From an uncultured Verrucomicrobiales bacterium (lineage in GTDB: Bacteria; Verrucomicrobiota; Verrucomicrobiia; Verrucomicrobiales; Akkermansiaceae), in the NCBI GenBank assembly GCA_937928735.1, contig CALFVF010000014.1:1-64000 (forward strand): DNA of 64,000 nucleotides, given 5' to 3'. Position numbers and translations under genes: made by a program. The number at the start of each line of letters is the position of its first letter. Position 1 is the first letter of the stretch. This document shows, piece after piece, positions 23,586 to 32,275 of this stretch. The notes under the pieces are model-generated. The model saw nothing but the letters and a program-made list of their open reading frames with translations, was not told the DNA's origin and searched no databases.

Positions 23586-26019
23586 GTTTCGGCGCAAATT
23601 TAAGTCCAAGAGAAAGATACGCAAGAAGTCAATTTTGCTGCGTCGTTGGTTTCTTGTCTCTCTGATATTCTGCGGCTGTATTGGACTGTTGTGCTTGTTT
23701 TTGGCGTGGCGTTTTACCGAGAAGCACAGAGAGCGGGCCAAAGAGTACGATCTGACACGAATTAATGACATTGAACTACCTAGCCTTATTTTGGATCGAA
23801 AAGGCTTCGAGGTCGGGCGCATGTTTGTGGAAAACCGCCATGTCATTAGTATTGAGGAAATCCCCCAGAAAATGGTGGATGCACTTGTGGCTGGTGAGGA
23901 TAGCCGATTCTATGACCATGATGGGGTCGACTATATAGGGGTGGCACGTGCCTTCTATTTGAATTTTAAAGCAGGTCGCCAAACTCAGGGAGCGAGTACC
24001 GTGACTCAGCAGCTGGCTCGAAATGCCTTCCCACTCCGTGAAAAGGCACTAGAACTGGGGGAGAGTGGCTATGATCGCAAGATCGTAGAGGCTTTCCTAG
24101 CAAGACGCATTGAGCAGCATTATTCGAAGCACGAGATCTTAGAGTTTTACCTAAATCGCGTGCCTTTTGGCTCTGGTTATTATGGAGTGCGCTCCGCAGC
24201 ATTGGGGTATTTTGGAAAAGAACCCAAGGACTTAGACACCCAGGAGTGTGCTTCACTGGTCGGGTGCATTAAGAACCCTTCGACATTTTCCCCATTAGCT
24301 AGTTTAGAAAATAACAAGAAAGCGCGAGATCACGTGCTAAACCGCATGAGAATTGAGCACATCATTAGCTCAGTGGAATGCGAGCGTCTAAAGGCTCTCC
24401 CTGTCGAGGTGAGTCCAGAGCCGATTCGCCGTGGCACCTCTCACTTTTATGATAAAGTGGCTAACTTTGTAAAAGATAAGGTCGACTCAGAAGTACTTAG
24501 CCGTGGTGATCTGCGTATTTTTACAACAGTGGATCAAAGAGCTCAGAGTGCACTAGAACAAGGTTTGCAGAGCCAGCTCAGCCAAATCGAGAGCCGAGAA
24601 GACTACGCCCACCCGAAGTACTCACAGTACCAAGCTAGTGAGGGCGAGAGGCCGAATTATCTGCAAGGGGCCGCGATGATGATAGACCACACCAATGGAG
24701 AAGTGTTAGGCTATGTCGGAGGGCGTGATTTCTCACACTCTCAGTACGACTTCATACAGAGTGGTAAGCGCCCACTGGGGACAGCATTCTTCCCCTTCGT
24801 CTATGCTTCAGCCATTGAGAATGGCGTGAGTCTCGGTGCTCCACAGATTGATGAGGCGATGGATAACAGAGCAGTGATGGTGGATGGAGTCGAGGGTGTA
24901 CTCGGAGAATGGGGGGCAGAAATTATGCAGCCGAAGTACGAGGGAGTGGTGACCACGCGCCGTGCCTTCGCAGGCTCTAAGGTAGCGGCAACGGTGCGCT
25001 TAGCGAGGCAGCTAGGGCTAGAGAAAGTCAGTGAGACCGCAGTGCGAATGGGAGTGAAGCGCCCCTCGGAGAAATTACTGCCTCGATTTATTGTCGGAGC
25101 AGAAGATGCCTCCCTCAAGGACATGGTGCTGAGCTATTCTGCATTTAGTAATCAAGGTAAGATGCAGAAGGATCTCGTCTGGGTGACGCGAATTGAGCGC
25201 GGTGACGGCACACTCGTCTATCAGCATAGTGGAAAGACATCTCCTGCCAATGTACTCCACGAAACCACAGCGTATCTCATGAACTCACTCATGCGCTCTG
25301 CTCTCAAAGAGGGAACTGGGCAGCGCGTTATCAAGGACTCAGAACTCGCAAGTGACGAGACTCTAGGTGGCTATAATGGCACGACATTTAATTTTAGTAA
25401 TCACTGGTATGTTGGCTCAAATCACCGCATCACCTGTGGTGTCTGGGCGGGATTCTGGGATGGTAATGAGCCCATCTATTCTGCGGCATTTAGTAGCGAC
25501 ACAGTACAGCCCGTTTGGCTCGATGCCATGGAACAAGTCTCAGACCTATACAAAGCAGAAACAAGGACAGCTCCCGAAGCTATCGAAGAAGTGAGAATAT
25601 GCCGCCACTCAGGGAAGAGAGAAACCCCAGACTGCCAGCACTACACTGTAAATAAAGTCACAGGAGAGGAAGTGTACACAAAAACAGGCTATCAGGAGCT
25701 ATTTGTCAAAGGGCTTGCCCCGAGGGAGTTTTGTCCGATCCATGGCTCAGGAGGTATAGTGGACGAGTCTGTTTTTGCCTCCAGTGGTGGATTGATTGGT
25801 GCGCGGGCGAGATCCGTGGCCTCCGTGCAGCCCGCTCGGCCAACGCTTGTTGGTCAAGACCCCTACAATGCCTACAAGCCTGCTTTTGTGAAACGCCAGG
25901 CCAGACCCGAGGCAGCAGAACGTGGTATCGGAGCGATCAATGTCGATCAGCTAGATGAGGTCGACGAAAGTGTACAGATCCGCCTCGAACTCCCCACGAG
26001 AGTGGAGATATTTGACTAA
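23584..26019 (+). CDS. Class A penicillin-binding protein (PBP1A-like) with degraded transpeptidase motifs
   Basis: This 811-aa protein has a very basic N-terminus, a membrane anchor at about residues 23-43 and a GT51 peptidoglycan glycosyltransferase domain at about 60-270. The GT51 motifs are intact: AGEDSRFYDHDGVD (catalytic Glu105), QGASTVTQQLARN, DRKIVEAFLARRIE and LEFYLNRVPFGSGYYGV. The region aligned to the transpeptidase (about 355-660) keeps the framework (VLGYVGGRDFSHSQYDF, WYVG..HRITCGVWAGF). However, SxxK reads T400-A-F-F403, SxN reads S465-K-V467, and KTG reads Y597-N-G599. So it should polymerise glycan strands in the periplasm but not crosslink or bind penicillin covalently. 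The C-terminal 100 residues are a Pro/Arg-rich tail. Confidence 0.9.
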   Translation: MFRRKFKSKRKIRKKSILLRRWFLVSLIFCGCIGLLCLFLAWRFTEKHRERAKEYDLTRINDIELPSLILDRKGFEVGRMFVENRHVISIEEIPQKMVDALVAGEDSRFYDHDGVDYIGVARAFYLNFKAGRQTQGASTVTQQLARNAFPLREKALELGESGYDRKIVEAFLARRIEQHYSKHEILEFYLNRVPFGSGYYGVRSAALGYFGKEPKDLDTQECASLVGCIKNPSTFSPLASLENNKKARDHVLNRMRIEHIISSVECERLKALPVEVSPEPIRRGTSHFYDKVANFVKDKVDSEVLSRGDLRIFTTVDQRAQSALEQGLQSQLSQIESREDYAHPKYSQYQASEGERPNYLQGAAMMIDHTNGEVLGYVGGRDFSHSQYDFIQSGKRPLGTAFFPFVYASAIENGVSLGAPQIDEAMDNRAVMVDGVEGVLGEWGAEIMQPKYEGVVTTRRAFAGSKVAATVRLARQLGLEKVSETAVRMGVKRPSEKLLPRFIVGAEDASLKDMVLSYSAFSNQGKMQKDLVWVTRIERGDGTLVYQHSGKTSPANVLHETTAYLMNSLMRSALKEGTGQRVIKDSELASDETLGGYNGTTFNFSNHWYVGSNHRITCGVWAGFWDGNEPIYSAAFSSDTVQPVWLDAMEQVSDLYKAETRTAPEAIEEVRICRHSGKRETPDCQHYTVNKVTGEEVYTKTGYQELFVKGLAPREFCPIHGSGGIVDESVFASSGGLIGARARSVASVQPARPTLVGQDPYNAYKPAFVKRQARPEAAERGIGAINVDQLDEVDESVQIRLELPTRVEIFD

Positions 26020-26134
26020 AGGGGAGAAGCCTCACTAAGAGCATAGAAAAATTGTTCTTTACTCATAATGACAAAATGACGAAAAAAACAAGGATCTGGA
26101 ACGGTCTGGGGTTGACGATTACAGATAGGTCGCT

Positions 26135-26794
26135 ATGAGTTTCCGCATGCAAAACGACACACCACAGGAGACAGAGCCAGTCGAGGAGGGTTCTGAAGAA
26201 AAGCAGGCGACCACTCAAACTGGAGACTCCAAGTGCGAGGAAAAAACTCTTGAAGAAGTGAATGAAGAAATTGAGCGTGAGCTCGAAGAATTCGCCGAGG
26301 AAGAAAAAAACTCTGAAGAGCAACTCCAGGATGAGCTCACCAAGTGGAAAGACACAGCAGTAAGAGCCATAGCAGACCTAGAAAACTACCGCAAGCGAAT
26401 GGCGCGCGAGAAAGCAGATACGATACGCTTTGGAAATCAGCGCCTCATTGAAGAACTACTCCCAGTTCTCGATAGCTTTGACATGGGAATGATGGCAGCG
26501 GAGCAAGACTCTAGCTCCATGATTTATGTAGGCATGCAAATGGTGCAGAAGCAGATGACAGACTTTTTAACAAGCCAAGGTGTCGAGCCTTTAATTTGCA
26601 ATGCGGGGGACGACTTCGACCCGAATCTCCATGACGCGATGAGCCAGGAAAATAGTGATACTGTAGAAGCTGGTAAAGTTCTTCGAGTGATGCGTAAAGG
26701 CTACAAGATGGGCGAGCGGCTCATTCGCCCAGTCAATGTCGTGGTTTCTCAGGGAATCGCCACAGAAGAAGACGCTTCATCACCAGAAGCATAA
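26135..26794 (+). CDS. grpE: Nucleotide exchange factor GrpE
   Basis: This 219-aa protein has a long acidic Glu-rich N-terminus (about 1-65), a coiled-coil helix, then the conserved core: AIADLENYRKRMAREKADTIRFGNQRLIEELLPVLDSFDMGM (about 80-130) and the C-terminal beta-wing DDFDPNLHDAMSQ...VLRVMRKGYKMGERLIRPVNVVVS (about 160-215). GrpE releases ADP from DnaK. It lies 13 bp before dnaJ and is probably co-transcribed with it. A second in-frame ATG at 26147 is an alternative start. dnaK is not in the window. Confidence 0.95.
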   Translation: MSFRMQNDTPQETEPVEEGSEEKQATTQTGDSKCEEKTLEEVNEEIERELEEFAEEEKNSEEQLQDELTKWKDTAVRAIADLENYRKRMAREKADTIRFGNQRLIEELLPVLDSFDMGMMAAEQDSSSMIYVGMQMVQKQMTDFLTSQGVEPLICNAGDDFDPNLHDAMSQENSDTVEAGKVLRVMRKGYKMGERLIRPVNVVVSQGIATEEDASSPEA

Positions 26795-26806
26795 ACATTG
26801 TCTGCT

Positions 26807-27961
26807 ATGTCTGAGAAAAAAGATTATTATGAAGTACTTGGCGTGTCCAAGGACGTCGAAGCTTCTGCACTCAAAAAGGCCTACCGAAAGCTAGCCATGA
26901 AGTACCACCCAGACAAAAATCCTGGGGATACAGCAGCTGAGGAGACATTTAAGGAAATTGGCGAAGCCTATGAAGTGCTGAGTGATGAGGAAAAGCGAGC
27001 CGCTTACGACCGCTATGGACACCGTGCCTTTGAAGGTGGCATGGGTGGGGGTGGAGGAGGTGGCTTCCATGATGCCTCAGACATATTCTCACAAGTCTTC
27101 GGTGGGGCTTTTGGAGGAGGTGGAGGAGGCTTTGAAGACCTCTTTGGCGGGGGACGCCGCCGTCGTGACCCCTCTGGAAAGACCCGTGGAGCGGATCTCG
27201 AAATGGGTCTAGAAATCACACTCGAAGAAGCAGCCGAAGGCTGTGAGAAAGAACTCAAAATAAATCACGAAGCCAGCTGTAAGACCTGTAGTGGAGCAGG
27301 ATCAAAGAAAAAGGGCGGCGGAATGAAGTCCTGCACAAGCTGTGGTGGACGCGGTGTCATGATGCGCCAGTCCGGCATCTTTGTGCAGCAAACAACATGT
27401 CCCGAATGCCAAGGTAATGGACAAATTATTTCTGATCCATGCGGGGACTGCCATGGCACAGGCACTACAGAGCAAAGCAAACGCATTAAGCTTAAGGTAC
27501 CCGCCGGTGTCGACTCGGGCAATCGTCTGCGCTCCACAGGAAATGGAGACGCGGGCATGCGTGGAGGCCCAGCAGGGGATCTCTACGTTGTACTTAGAGT
27601 GAAAAAGCATGATGTCTTTGAGCGAGATGGCTCTCACCTATACTGCGAATTTCCAGTGCCATTCTCTGTGGCCGCTCTCGGTGGTGAACTCGAAGTGCCG
27701 ACTCTAGAAGGCCCCTCCTCCATTAAAGTACCTGCGGGAACCCAAGGGGGGACAACATTCCGCCTACGGGATAAAGGCATCAAAGACCTCAGTGCTGGGC
27801 GTAAGGGAGACCTACACATCGAGATGCATGTTGAGGTGCCCACGAAGCTGAGCTCTGAGCAAAAAGAAAAACTCAGAGATTTCGCCGAATCGATTGGAGA
27901 GGAAAACTCACCGATGCAGGAAGGTTTCTTTGAGAAGGCGAAGCGCTTCTTTGAATTCTAG
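26807..27961 (+). CDS. dnaJ: Chaperone protein DnaJ
   Basis: The protein has 384 aa from the ATG at 26807. The J domain (residues 1-70) contains [10 protein letters not shown] with the HPD tripeptide that stimulates DnaK. A Gly/Phe-rich segment follows (about 75-115). The zinc domain (about 150-225) has four repeats [24 protein letters not shown] and CGDCHGTG. The C-terminal substrate-binding domain follows, with [12 protein letters not shown] and [10 protein letters not shown]. This is a complete type I DnaJ, acting as DnaK co-chaperone in the cytoplasm. It lies immediately after grpE and 21 bp before rsmE. Confidence 0.97.
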   Translation: MSEKKDYYEVLGVSKDVEASALKKAYRKLAMKYHPDKNPGDTAAEETFKEIGEAYEVLSDEEKRAAYDRYGHRAFEGGMGGGGGGGFHDASDIFSQVFGGAFGGGGGGFEDLFGGGRRRRDPSGKTRGADLEMGLEITLEEAAEGCEKELKINHEASCKTCSGAGSKKKGGGMKSCTSCGGRGVMMRQSGIFVQQTTCPECQGNGQIISDPCGDCHGTGTTEQSKRIKLKVPAGVDSGNRLRSTGNGDAGMRGGPAGDLYVVLRVKKHDVFERDGSHLYCEFPVPFSVAALGGELEVPTLEGPSSIKVPAGTQGGTTFRLRDKGIKDLSAGRKGDLHIEMHVEVPTKLSSEQKEKLRDFAESIGEENSPMQEGFFEKAKRFFEF

Positions 27962-27982
27962 AATACGGATTGAATTGGAATT

Positions 27983-28717
27983 ATGAACTCTCTTGCTCGT
28001 TTTTATCTGCCACAGGCTGATTGGAGTGAGAGCGTTCTTGTGCTCAAGGGTGAAGAAGCACACCACTGTGTCCGGGTTTTGAGATTAAAATCGGGAACAC
28101 GTATCGAAGTGTTCGATGGAGTGGGGCAGAGTGCTTGTGGCACCCTGAGTTCTGTGTCCAAAGACCACGTGGAAGTTCAGCTAGAATCCAAACAATACAC
28201 ACCACCACCCTCACTGCGAATTAGCCTCTATCAAGCGATTCCAAAAGGCGGTAATATGGAATGGATCGTGCAGAAGGCAGTTGAGCTGGGAGTGTTAGAA
28301 ATCCAGCCTCTGATCAGTACCCACACAGTGGTCAAACCAGATCAGTTAGAAAAAAAAGCCCAGAAATGGCAAAAAATCGCGCTAGAAGCCTGTAAGCAGT
28401 GCGGACAGAACTGGCTACCACGTGTGCAAACACCCATGAACTATGACCAGTGGCTGACACAATACGAACTTGAAGGCTGCGCTCTCATCGCCGCCCTTGA
28501 TCCTCGTGCAGTTAGCCTCGCGGAAGGCATCGCCCAGTTTCAGCGGACAGGTACCGCCGCTGTCTTAATTGGCCCAGAGGGTGATTTCTCCCAGAAAGAA
28601 TACGACCTCGCGATTGGGCAGGGCTTTCAGCCAGTGAGTTTAGGAGAGATAGTGATGAGAGTGGAAACAGCAACCCTCTACACCCTTAGTGCTCTGAAGT
28701 ATGCGCTAGGCACTTAG
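27983..28717 (+). CDS. rsmE: 16S rRNA m3U1498 methyltransferase RsmE
   Basis: This 244-aa protein starts with a PUA-like domain (LARFYLPQADWSESVLVLKGEEAHHCVRVLRLKSG, read in parts) and continues with a SPOUT methyltransferase domain. Family motifs are IPKGGNMEWIVQKAVELGVLEIQPL, RSV-like HTVVKPDQLEKKAQKWQKIALEACKQCGQNWLPRV, VLIGPEGDFSQKEYDLA and VSLGEIVMRVETATLYTL, the last two forming the knot and SAM site. It methylates U1498 of 16S rRNA. The order grpE-dnaJ-rsmE, with short gaps, suggests one operon; dnaJ next to rsmE is also seen in other phyla. Confidence 0.94.
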   Translation: MNSLARFYLPQADWSESVLVLKGEEAHHCVRVLRLKSGTRIEVFDGVGQSACGTLSSVSKDHVEVQLESKQYTPPPSLRISLYQAIPKGGNMEWIVQKAVELGVLEIQPLISTHTVVKPDQLEKKAQKWQKIALEACKQCGQNWLPRVQTPMNYDQWLTQYELEGCALIAALDPRAVSLAEGIAQFQRTGTAAVLIGPEGDFSQKEYDLAIGQGFQPVSLGEIVMRVETATLYTLSALKYALGT

Positions 28718-28781
28718 TTGAAGTTTTTGATATGTGCAGTTAGCTGATGTTATAGCTGGCTCAAAGCAATGCTCGATTTTA

Positions 28782-29240
28782 TTAGTTCTCTATTTGCTGT
28801 TCAAATATCCTTTTAGTTTCGGTCATCTTTTTAGCTAGATTTGTGTAGGCGTTTTCTAGTGTAGAAACGATGTAAATAATTCTCATCTTTTGGTCATAAG
28901 TTCCAGCACGACGTACTTCCGATACAGTAAGATCATATTCTTTCTGTAAATTTATTAAAACCCGTCTATTTACTCTGCATTTCTGGCAATGTTGTGGACA
29001 TGAACTGATCCAGAAATAGTATGTTTCAAACCAAGTTTTCTGGTCGTTTGCAGTCCATGTGAAGTATTGCAAACAACTAACGCATTTAAATACTGTATCA
29101 AAATACCAGTACCGAGGGTAAACACTGTAATTCTGCTTACTAGGGTCCCCCTTGATTGAGGTGCTGTAATCTTTTTTAATTGAGCCTGAGAATAGGTGAC
29201 CAGGCATACACCGAGGGTCTGTTAGGCCAAAATCTTCCAT
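28782..29240 (-). CDS. Zinc-ribbon domain protein, AT-rich, possibly acquired
   Basis: This 152-aa protein has a central region that reads FKCVSCLQYFTWTANDQKTWFE and, about 20 residues later, SSCPQHCQKCRVNRR. This gives two Cys pairs spaced as in the zf_Tbcl probable zinc-ribbon family (CxxC...Q..W...CxxCR). The rest is polar with a C-terminal helix rich in Lys, Glu and Gln. The gene is clearly richer in A+T than its neighbours, which hints at recent acquisition. Its function is unknown. It converges with rsmE. Confidence 0.5.
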   Translation of the reverse strand: MEDFGLTDPRCMPGHLFSGSIKKDYSTSIKGDPSKQNYSVYPRYWYFDTVFKCVSCLQYFTWTANDQKTWFETYYFWISSCPQHCQKCRVNRRVLINLQKEYDLTVSEVRRAGTYDQKMRIIYIVSTLENAYTNLAKKMTETKRIFEQQIEN

Positions 29241-29338
29241 CAGTATGACCTTAGGTAAGGTGGGTAGTTATTTGAAAGTAAAAGTTGTATTATCTCCGCA
29301 GAATATCCATCACAAATCTTTCCGCCACTGATGAAAGG

Positions 29339-29713
29339 TTAGTGATCAGTCTGATCACTAGACTGTTTTCTTTCCACGTAGTTTTTAAGTTGAGCTGTGA
29401 GTAGAGAGGTAATGGCTGGTTTGAGTGCTTTGAGGACTGCCTCTATGATATAGCCTTTGAGCGAAAAGCCCTTTGTGTGTTTTGTGGTGGGAGGTTGTTT
29501 TTTGCGTTTGAATAGCAATGTGGTGCCTAGACCTGCTGCAACACTGCCTTGGAACCATTTTTTTGGGTTCTTACGAATAGAGTTTTTGAGCTTTTTTGAG
29601 ACATTCACTTGGTCTCTCAATAGTAAATGTGAACCTGTGATAAGGTTGCGCTTTTCTTTGAGGTCTTTGAGAAGCTCTAGCTTTCTTTGTTGGATTTGTT
29701 TTGCGCTAGCCAT
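29339..29713 (-). CDS. YqjK-like small protein, third gene of a YqjD-E-K-like trio
   Basis: This 124-aa basic protein has an N-terminal helix (ASAKQIQQRKLELLKDLKEKRNLITGSHLLLRD) resembling the start of E. coli YqjK in length and pattern. A weak hydrophobic segment follows at about residues 53-67 (WFQGSVAAGLGTTLLF), then a Lys-rich turn and an amphipathic C-terminal helix. It overlaps the upstream holin-like gene by 37 bp, so the two are translationally linked. The assignment rests on position plus weak sequence pattern. Function is unknown also in E. coli. Confidence 0.5.
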   Translation of the reverse strand: MASAKQIQQRKLELLKDLKEKRNLITGSHLLLRDQVNVSKKLKNSIRKNPKKWFQGSVAAGLGTTLLFKRKKQPPTTKHTKGFSLKGYIIEAVLKALKPAITSLLTAQLKNYVERKQSSDQTDH

Positions 29714-30147
29714 TCTTTATCGTTTTGGAGTTCAGCGATGGAGAGAGGGAAAAGTTTCTTTTTAGAGACTTTTGTGAGGCGATCTAAAAAGGAGAGTAAA
29801 ATGATGACGTGCAGAATACAGACCAAGAATGTTAGAAAGATCCATGGTTCACAGAGTTCCCAGAGGCGCCCCATGAGGTCTTGGCTATACTTGTCGAGTA
29901 AACTAGAGCCAAGTCCGATAATGAAGACTATAAATAGGAGATACGCCAAGAGGCCTGTGAAGGCCATTATGGCGATGGAGGTGGCCTTTGTGATGAGGTT
30001 TTGTTTTGCCTCTTGGGCTTCGATGGCGACAAGTTCTTTGCGGCTATTGGCGTAGTCCGCGGCAGATGCCTTGAGCAGGGCAATCGTCTGCTGAATAGAC
30101 GGGTCACTTTCCTCCTGCACGGGTGTTTCTTCTTCTAGTTCAGACAT
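29677..30147 (-). CDS. YqjE-like phage-holin-superfamily membrane protein
   Basis: This 156-aa protein has an acidic N-terminus (1-17), a helix SIQQTIALLKASAADYANSRKELVAIEAQEAKQNL (read in parts), and then two membrane segments at about residues 56-82 and 102-122. The pattern matches the putative actinobacterial holin-X / YqjE family (PF07332-like): a helix that leads into two membrane helices. It follows the DUF883-like gene and overlaps the YqjK-like gene, matching the E. coli yqjD-yqjE-yqjK gene order. A true holin role is not implied. Confidence 0.6.
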   Translation of the reverse strand: MSELEEETPVQEESDPSIQQTIALLKASAADYANSRKELVAIEAQEAKQNLITKATSIAIMAFTGLLAYLLFIVFIIGLGSSLLDKYSQDLMGRLWELCEPWIFLTFLVCILHVIILLSFLDRLTKVSKKKLFPLSIAELQNDKEWLAQNKSNKES

Positions 30148-30255
30148 CCTTGATTATGAGTCAAAAAGCTGACTGCACCCTAGAGTTGTACGGGGGGGTA
30201 ATATTCTAAGTTTTGTGAAGTCAGCTTTGTATTCTGCTGTGATGATTGTATGGAA

Positions 30256-30654
30256 TTATCGGCGTACAATGAGACCGAGTAGAAAGCCGACACCAAGAGC
30301 GCCTAGCACACATTGTGTTGGTTTAGCCCGGACGTAGTCTTCTGCGGAGGTATGGACTTCCTTCGCTTTGATTTTACCTTGGTCCCACTGCTCTTTGCCT
30401 TTTGCTTTAATCACTTGAGCTTTTTCTCCCGCACCTTGCTTGATGACTTGAGCTTTCTCAGAGACATTGGACTTGATGGTTTGAGCTTTTTCAGCTGCTA
30501 CGGTTTTGAGTTTTTGAGCCTTATCTTTAGCCTCTGTGGCGATGGTTTTAGCTTGTTGTGCAGCTGCAGAGCGTAGCTCACTAGGTGCTGTGGTTCTGAG
30601 CTTTAGGCCGTCACCTGGAGGGGGTGTGAGTGGTGGATTGGTTACTTCTTCCAT
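30256..30654 (-). CDS. YqjD/ElaB-like (DUF883) membrane-anchored protein
   Basis: This 132-aa protein has a Pro/Thr-rich N-terminus, then a long Ala/Lys/Gln-rich helix with near-repeats of about 11 residues (KAQTIKSNVSE, KAQVIKQGAGE, KAQVIKAKGKE), an apparent amphipathic coiled coil. It ends with VRAKPTQCVLGALGVGFLLGLIVRR, the single C-terminal membrane anchor and Arg-Arg end typical of the ElaB/YqjD family. E. coli YqjD binds ribosomes at the inner membrane in stationary phase. The three adjacent genes reproduce the yqjD-E-K order. It is probably the first gene of this small operon. Confidence 0.75.
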   Translation of the reverse strand: MEEVTNPPLTPPPGDGLKLRTTAPSELRSAAAQQAKTIATEAKDKAQKLKTVAAEKAQTIKSNVSEKAQVIKQGAGEKAQVIKAKGKEQWDQGKIKAKEVHTSAEDYVRAKPTQCVLGALGVGFLLGLIVRR

Positions 30655-30820
30655 AGTAGTAGGTATTTCTAAGTGTTTGGTGAATGGTTAATGATGGATT
30701 GAGTAGGCCTGCGATACATGATCACTGCCGTCTCTCTGAGTGAAATTATAGACTTCTAAAGCCAAGAGTAAAGTCACCAATAAGGCCTTTTGTAGAAACG
30801 AAGCCTCCGAGTTGATCATG

Positions 30821-30854
30821 GAGCATATGATTGAGATCAGTATGTCATATGCTC
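30821..30854 (-). terminator. Perfect 10-bp hairpin after the metallo-hydrolase gene (no T run)
   Basis: GAGCATATGA (30821-30830) and TCATATGCTC (30845-30854) pair perfectly around a 14-nt loop, 15 bp past the stop codon of the metallo-hydrolase gene. There is no T run on either strand, so it may protect or process the mRNA rather than terminate it alone. Confidence 0.4.
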
Positions 30855-30868
30855 GTTGTGCTCGTTGA

Positions 30869-31483
30869 TTAGATAATTGGGTTAGAGTGCTTTTCTTGGC
30901 CTATGGTTGTGATGGGGCCGTGGCCACTGTAGACTTTCGTTTCGTCGGGCAGTGTGTAGAGGTGCTTGTGAATGCCTTCGTAGAGCTGCTCAAAACTCCC
31001 CCCGGGTAGATCAGTACGACCGCAGGCTCCTGCCATTAGGGTGTCTCCCACAAAGACGCTGCCTAGCGCTGGGGCGTAGAAGCTGATGCTATCCGGGGAG
31101 TGGCCGGGAATGTGAGAAATGTGAAATTCTAGCTCACAGAGTGTGATCTTGGCTGTCTCGTGGAGCAGCTCGTCTGCCTCGAAGGGTGTGACTTGGATGG
31201 GTAGGCCTAACTTCTCTCTGGCTTCTTTCTGGCGAATCAGAGTCTCTGAGTAGGCAGAGTGCATGGAGATGCGAGCACCTGCGCTCTGGAGCGCTTCGAC
31301 ATCTTCGACGTGGTCGAAGTGCTGGTGGGTGAGTAGTAGGTGATTTGGTGTATGACCGAGTGACTGTGCCCACTCGGCTATTCTCGCGGGGGCGTCGATA
31401 GCGATCGAGCCGTGCTCAGTCTCGATGATGTAGCCATTGGTGAAGACATGGCCTCCGGTGTAGGAATGAATGTGTGTGGGCAT
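30869..31483 (-). CDS. MBL-fold metallo-hydrolase (glyoxalase II-like)
   Basis: This 204-aa protein has the metallo-beta-lactamase fold. Metal ligands are visible as LLTHQHFDHVED (HxHxDH), HIPGHSPDSISFY (third His), FVGDTLMAGACGRTDLPGG (bridging Asp) and YSGHGPITTIGQE (last His). This is the ligand set and size of single-domain glyoxalase II-like hydrolases and related thiolesterases or persulfide dioxygenases. The substrate cannot be decided. It follows tmk by about 40 bp on the same strand and may be co-transcribed. Confidence 0.88.
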   Translation of the reverse strand: MPTHIHSYTGGHVFTNGYIIETEHGSIAIDAPARIAEWAQSLGHTPNHLLLTHQHFDHVEDVEALQSAGARISMHSAYSETLIRQKEAREKLGLPIQVTPFEADELLHETAKITLCELEFHISHIPGHSPDSISFYAPALGSVFVGDTLMAGACGRTDLPGGSFEQLYEGIHKHLYTLPDETKVYSGHGPITTIGQEKHSNPII

Positions 31484-31524
31484 GAGATAATCGTGTGAAC
31501 GGTGTGTTTTGGCTTCGGGAGTTG

Positions 31525-32133
31525 TCAGTTCTTGGGGAGACGGTTGAGTGAGAGCTTATATAAGGTCTTGTGGATGTTCATTAGCTCAGGACTGGCATCG
31601 ATGATGAAGCAGTAGGGTTCATTCTGGAGTGAGAGGAATGTCTTGCGGCAGAATGCTAGAGAGTCGCGTGTTTCGAATTCATTAGTGGCTTCCCCTCGCT
31701 TGCCGATGCGCTCGAGCGCTTGGTCAACGGTGAGGTCGAGCACAAAGAGTATATCTGGCTCAGGGGCGAAGGCTTCATTACTCTTGCGAATGACCTCTAC
31801 ATCAAAGCCGATCGCTCCTTGGTAGGCCATATTGGAGAAATAGTAGCGATCAAGAATGACGACTTTCCCCGCAGCGAGAGCAGGTGAGATGACGTCTCTG
31901 AGATGCTGGCGGCGATCTTCTAGAAAGAGCGCAAGTTCTTGCTCTGGTTCAAAGCGGCCTGTTTGCATGCTTTCGCGGAGTTTTTTACCGTGGGGGCCAT
32001 CACTGGGCTGGCGCTCAACGAGGACCTCATAGCCGGCTTGGCTGAGTGCCGCGCCAAGTAGTCTGGCTTGGCTGGACTTTCCGGTGCCATCAATTCCCTC
32101 GATGACAATAAATAACCCCTTATCGTTCTGCAT
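31525..32133 (-). CDS. tmk: Thymidylate kinase
   Basis: This 202-aa protein phosphorylates dTMP to dTDP. Motifs: P-loop FIVIEGIDGTGKSSQARLL (about residues 7-25), ERQPSDGPHGKKLR (the nucleotide-binding DR/ExP region), LFLEDRRQHLRDVISPAL, VILDRYYFSNMAYQGAIG (DRY motif) and LDLTVDQALERIGKRGEATNEFE (the LID segment). Length and motif order are those of bacterial Tmk. It diverges from the CcsA/HemX-like gene, sharing a 142-bp promoter region. Confidence 0.94.
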   Translation of the reverse strand: MQNDKGLFIVIEGIDGTGKSSQARLLGAALSQAGYEVLVERQPSDGPHGKKLRESMQTGRFEPEQELALFLEDRRQHLRDVISPALAAGKVVILDRYYFSNMAYQGAIGFDVEVIRKSNEAFAPEPDILFVLDLTVDQALERIGKRGEATNEFETRDSLAFCRKTFLSLQNEPYCFIIDASPELMNIHKTLYKLSLNRLPKN

Positions 32134-32275
32134 GATACTGGAGGACTTAAACGAGAATGCGGCGAGTAGGAAAGAATCATTTTCATGGAATGCTTAAAAG
32201 AGAAAGAATTCCTAGAGAAACATGGGGAAACTTTGCTTGCATACAGGGGAAATGTAGCGCATTGATGATCTCTAG

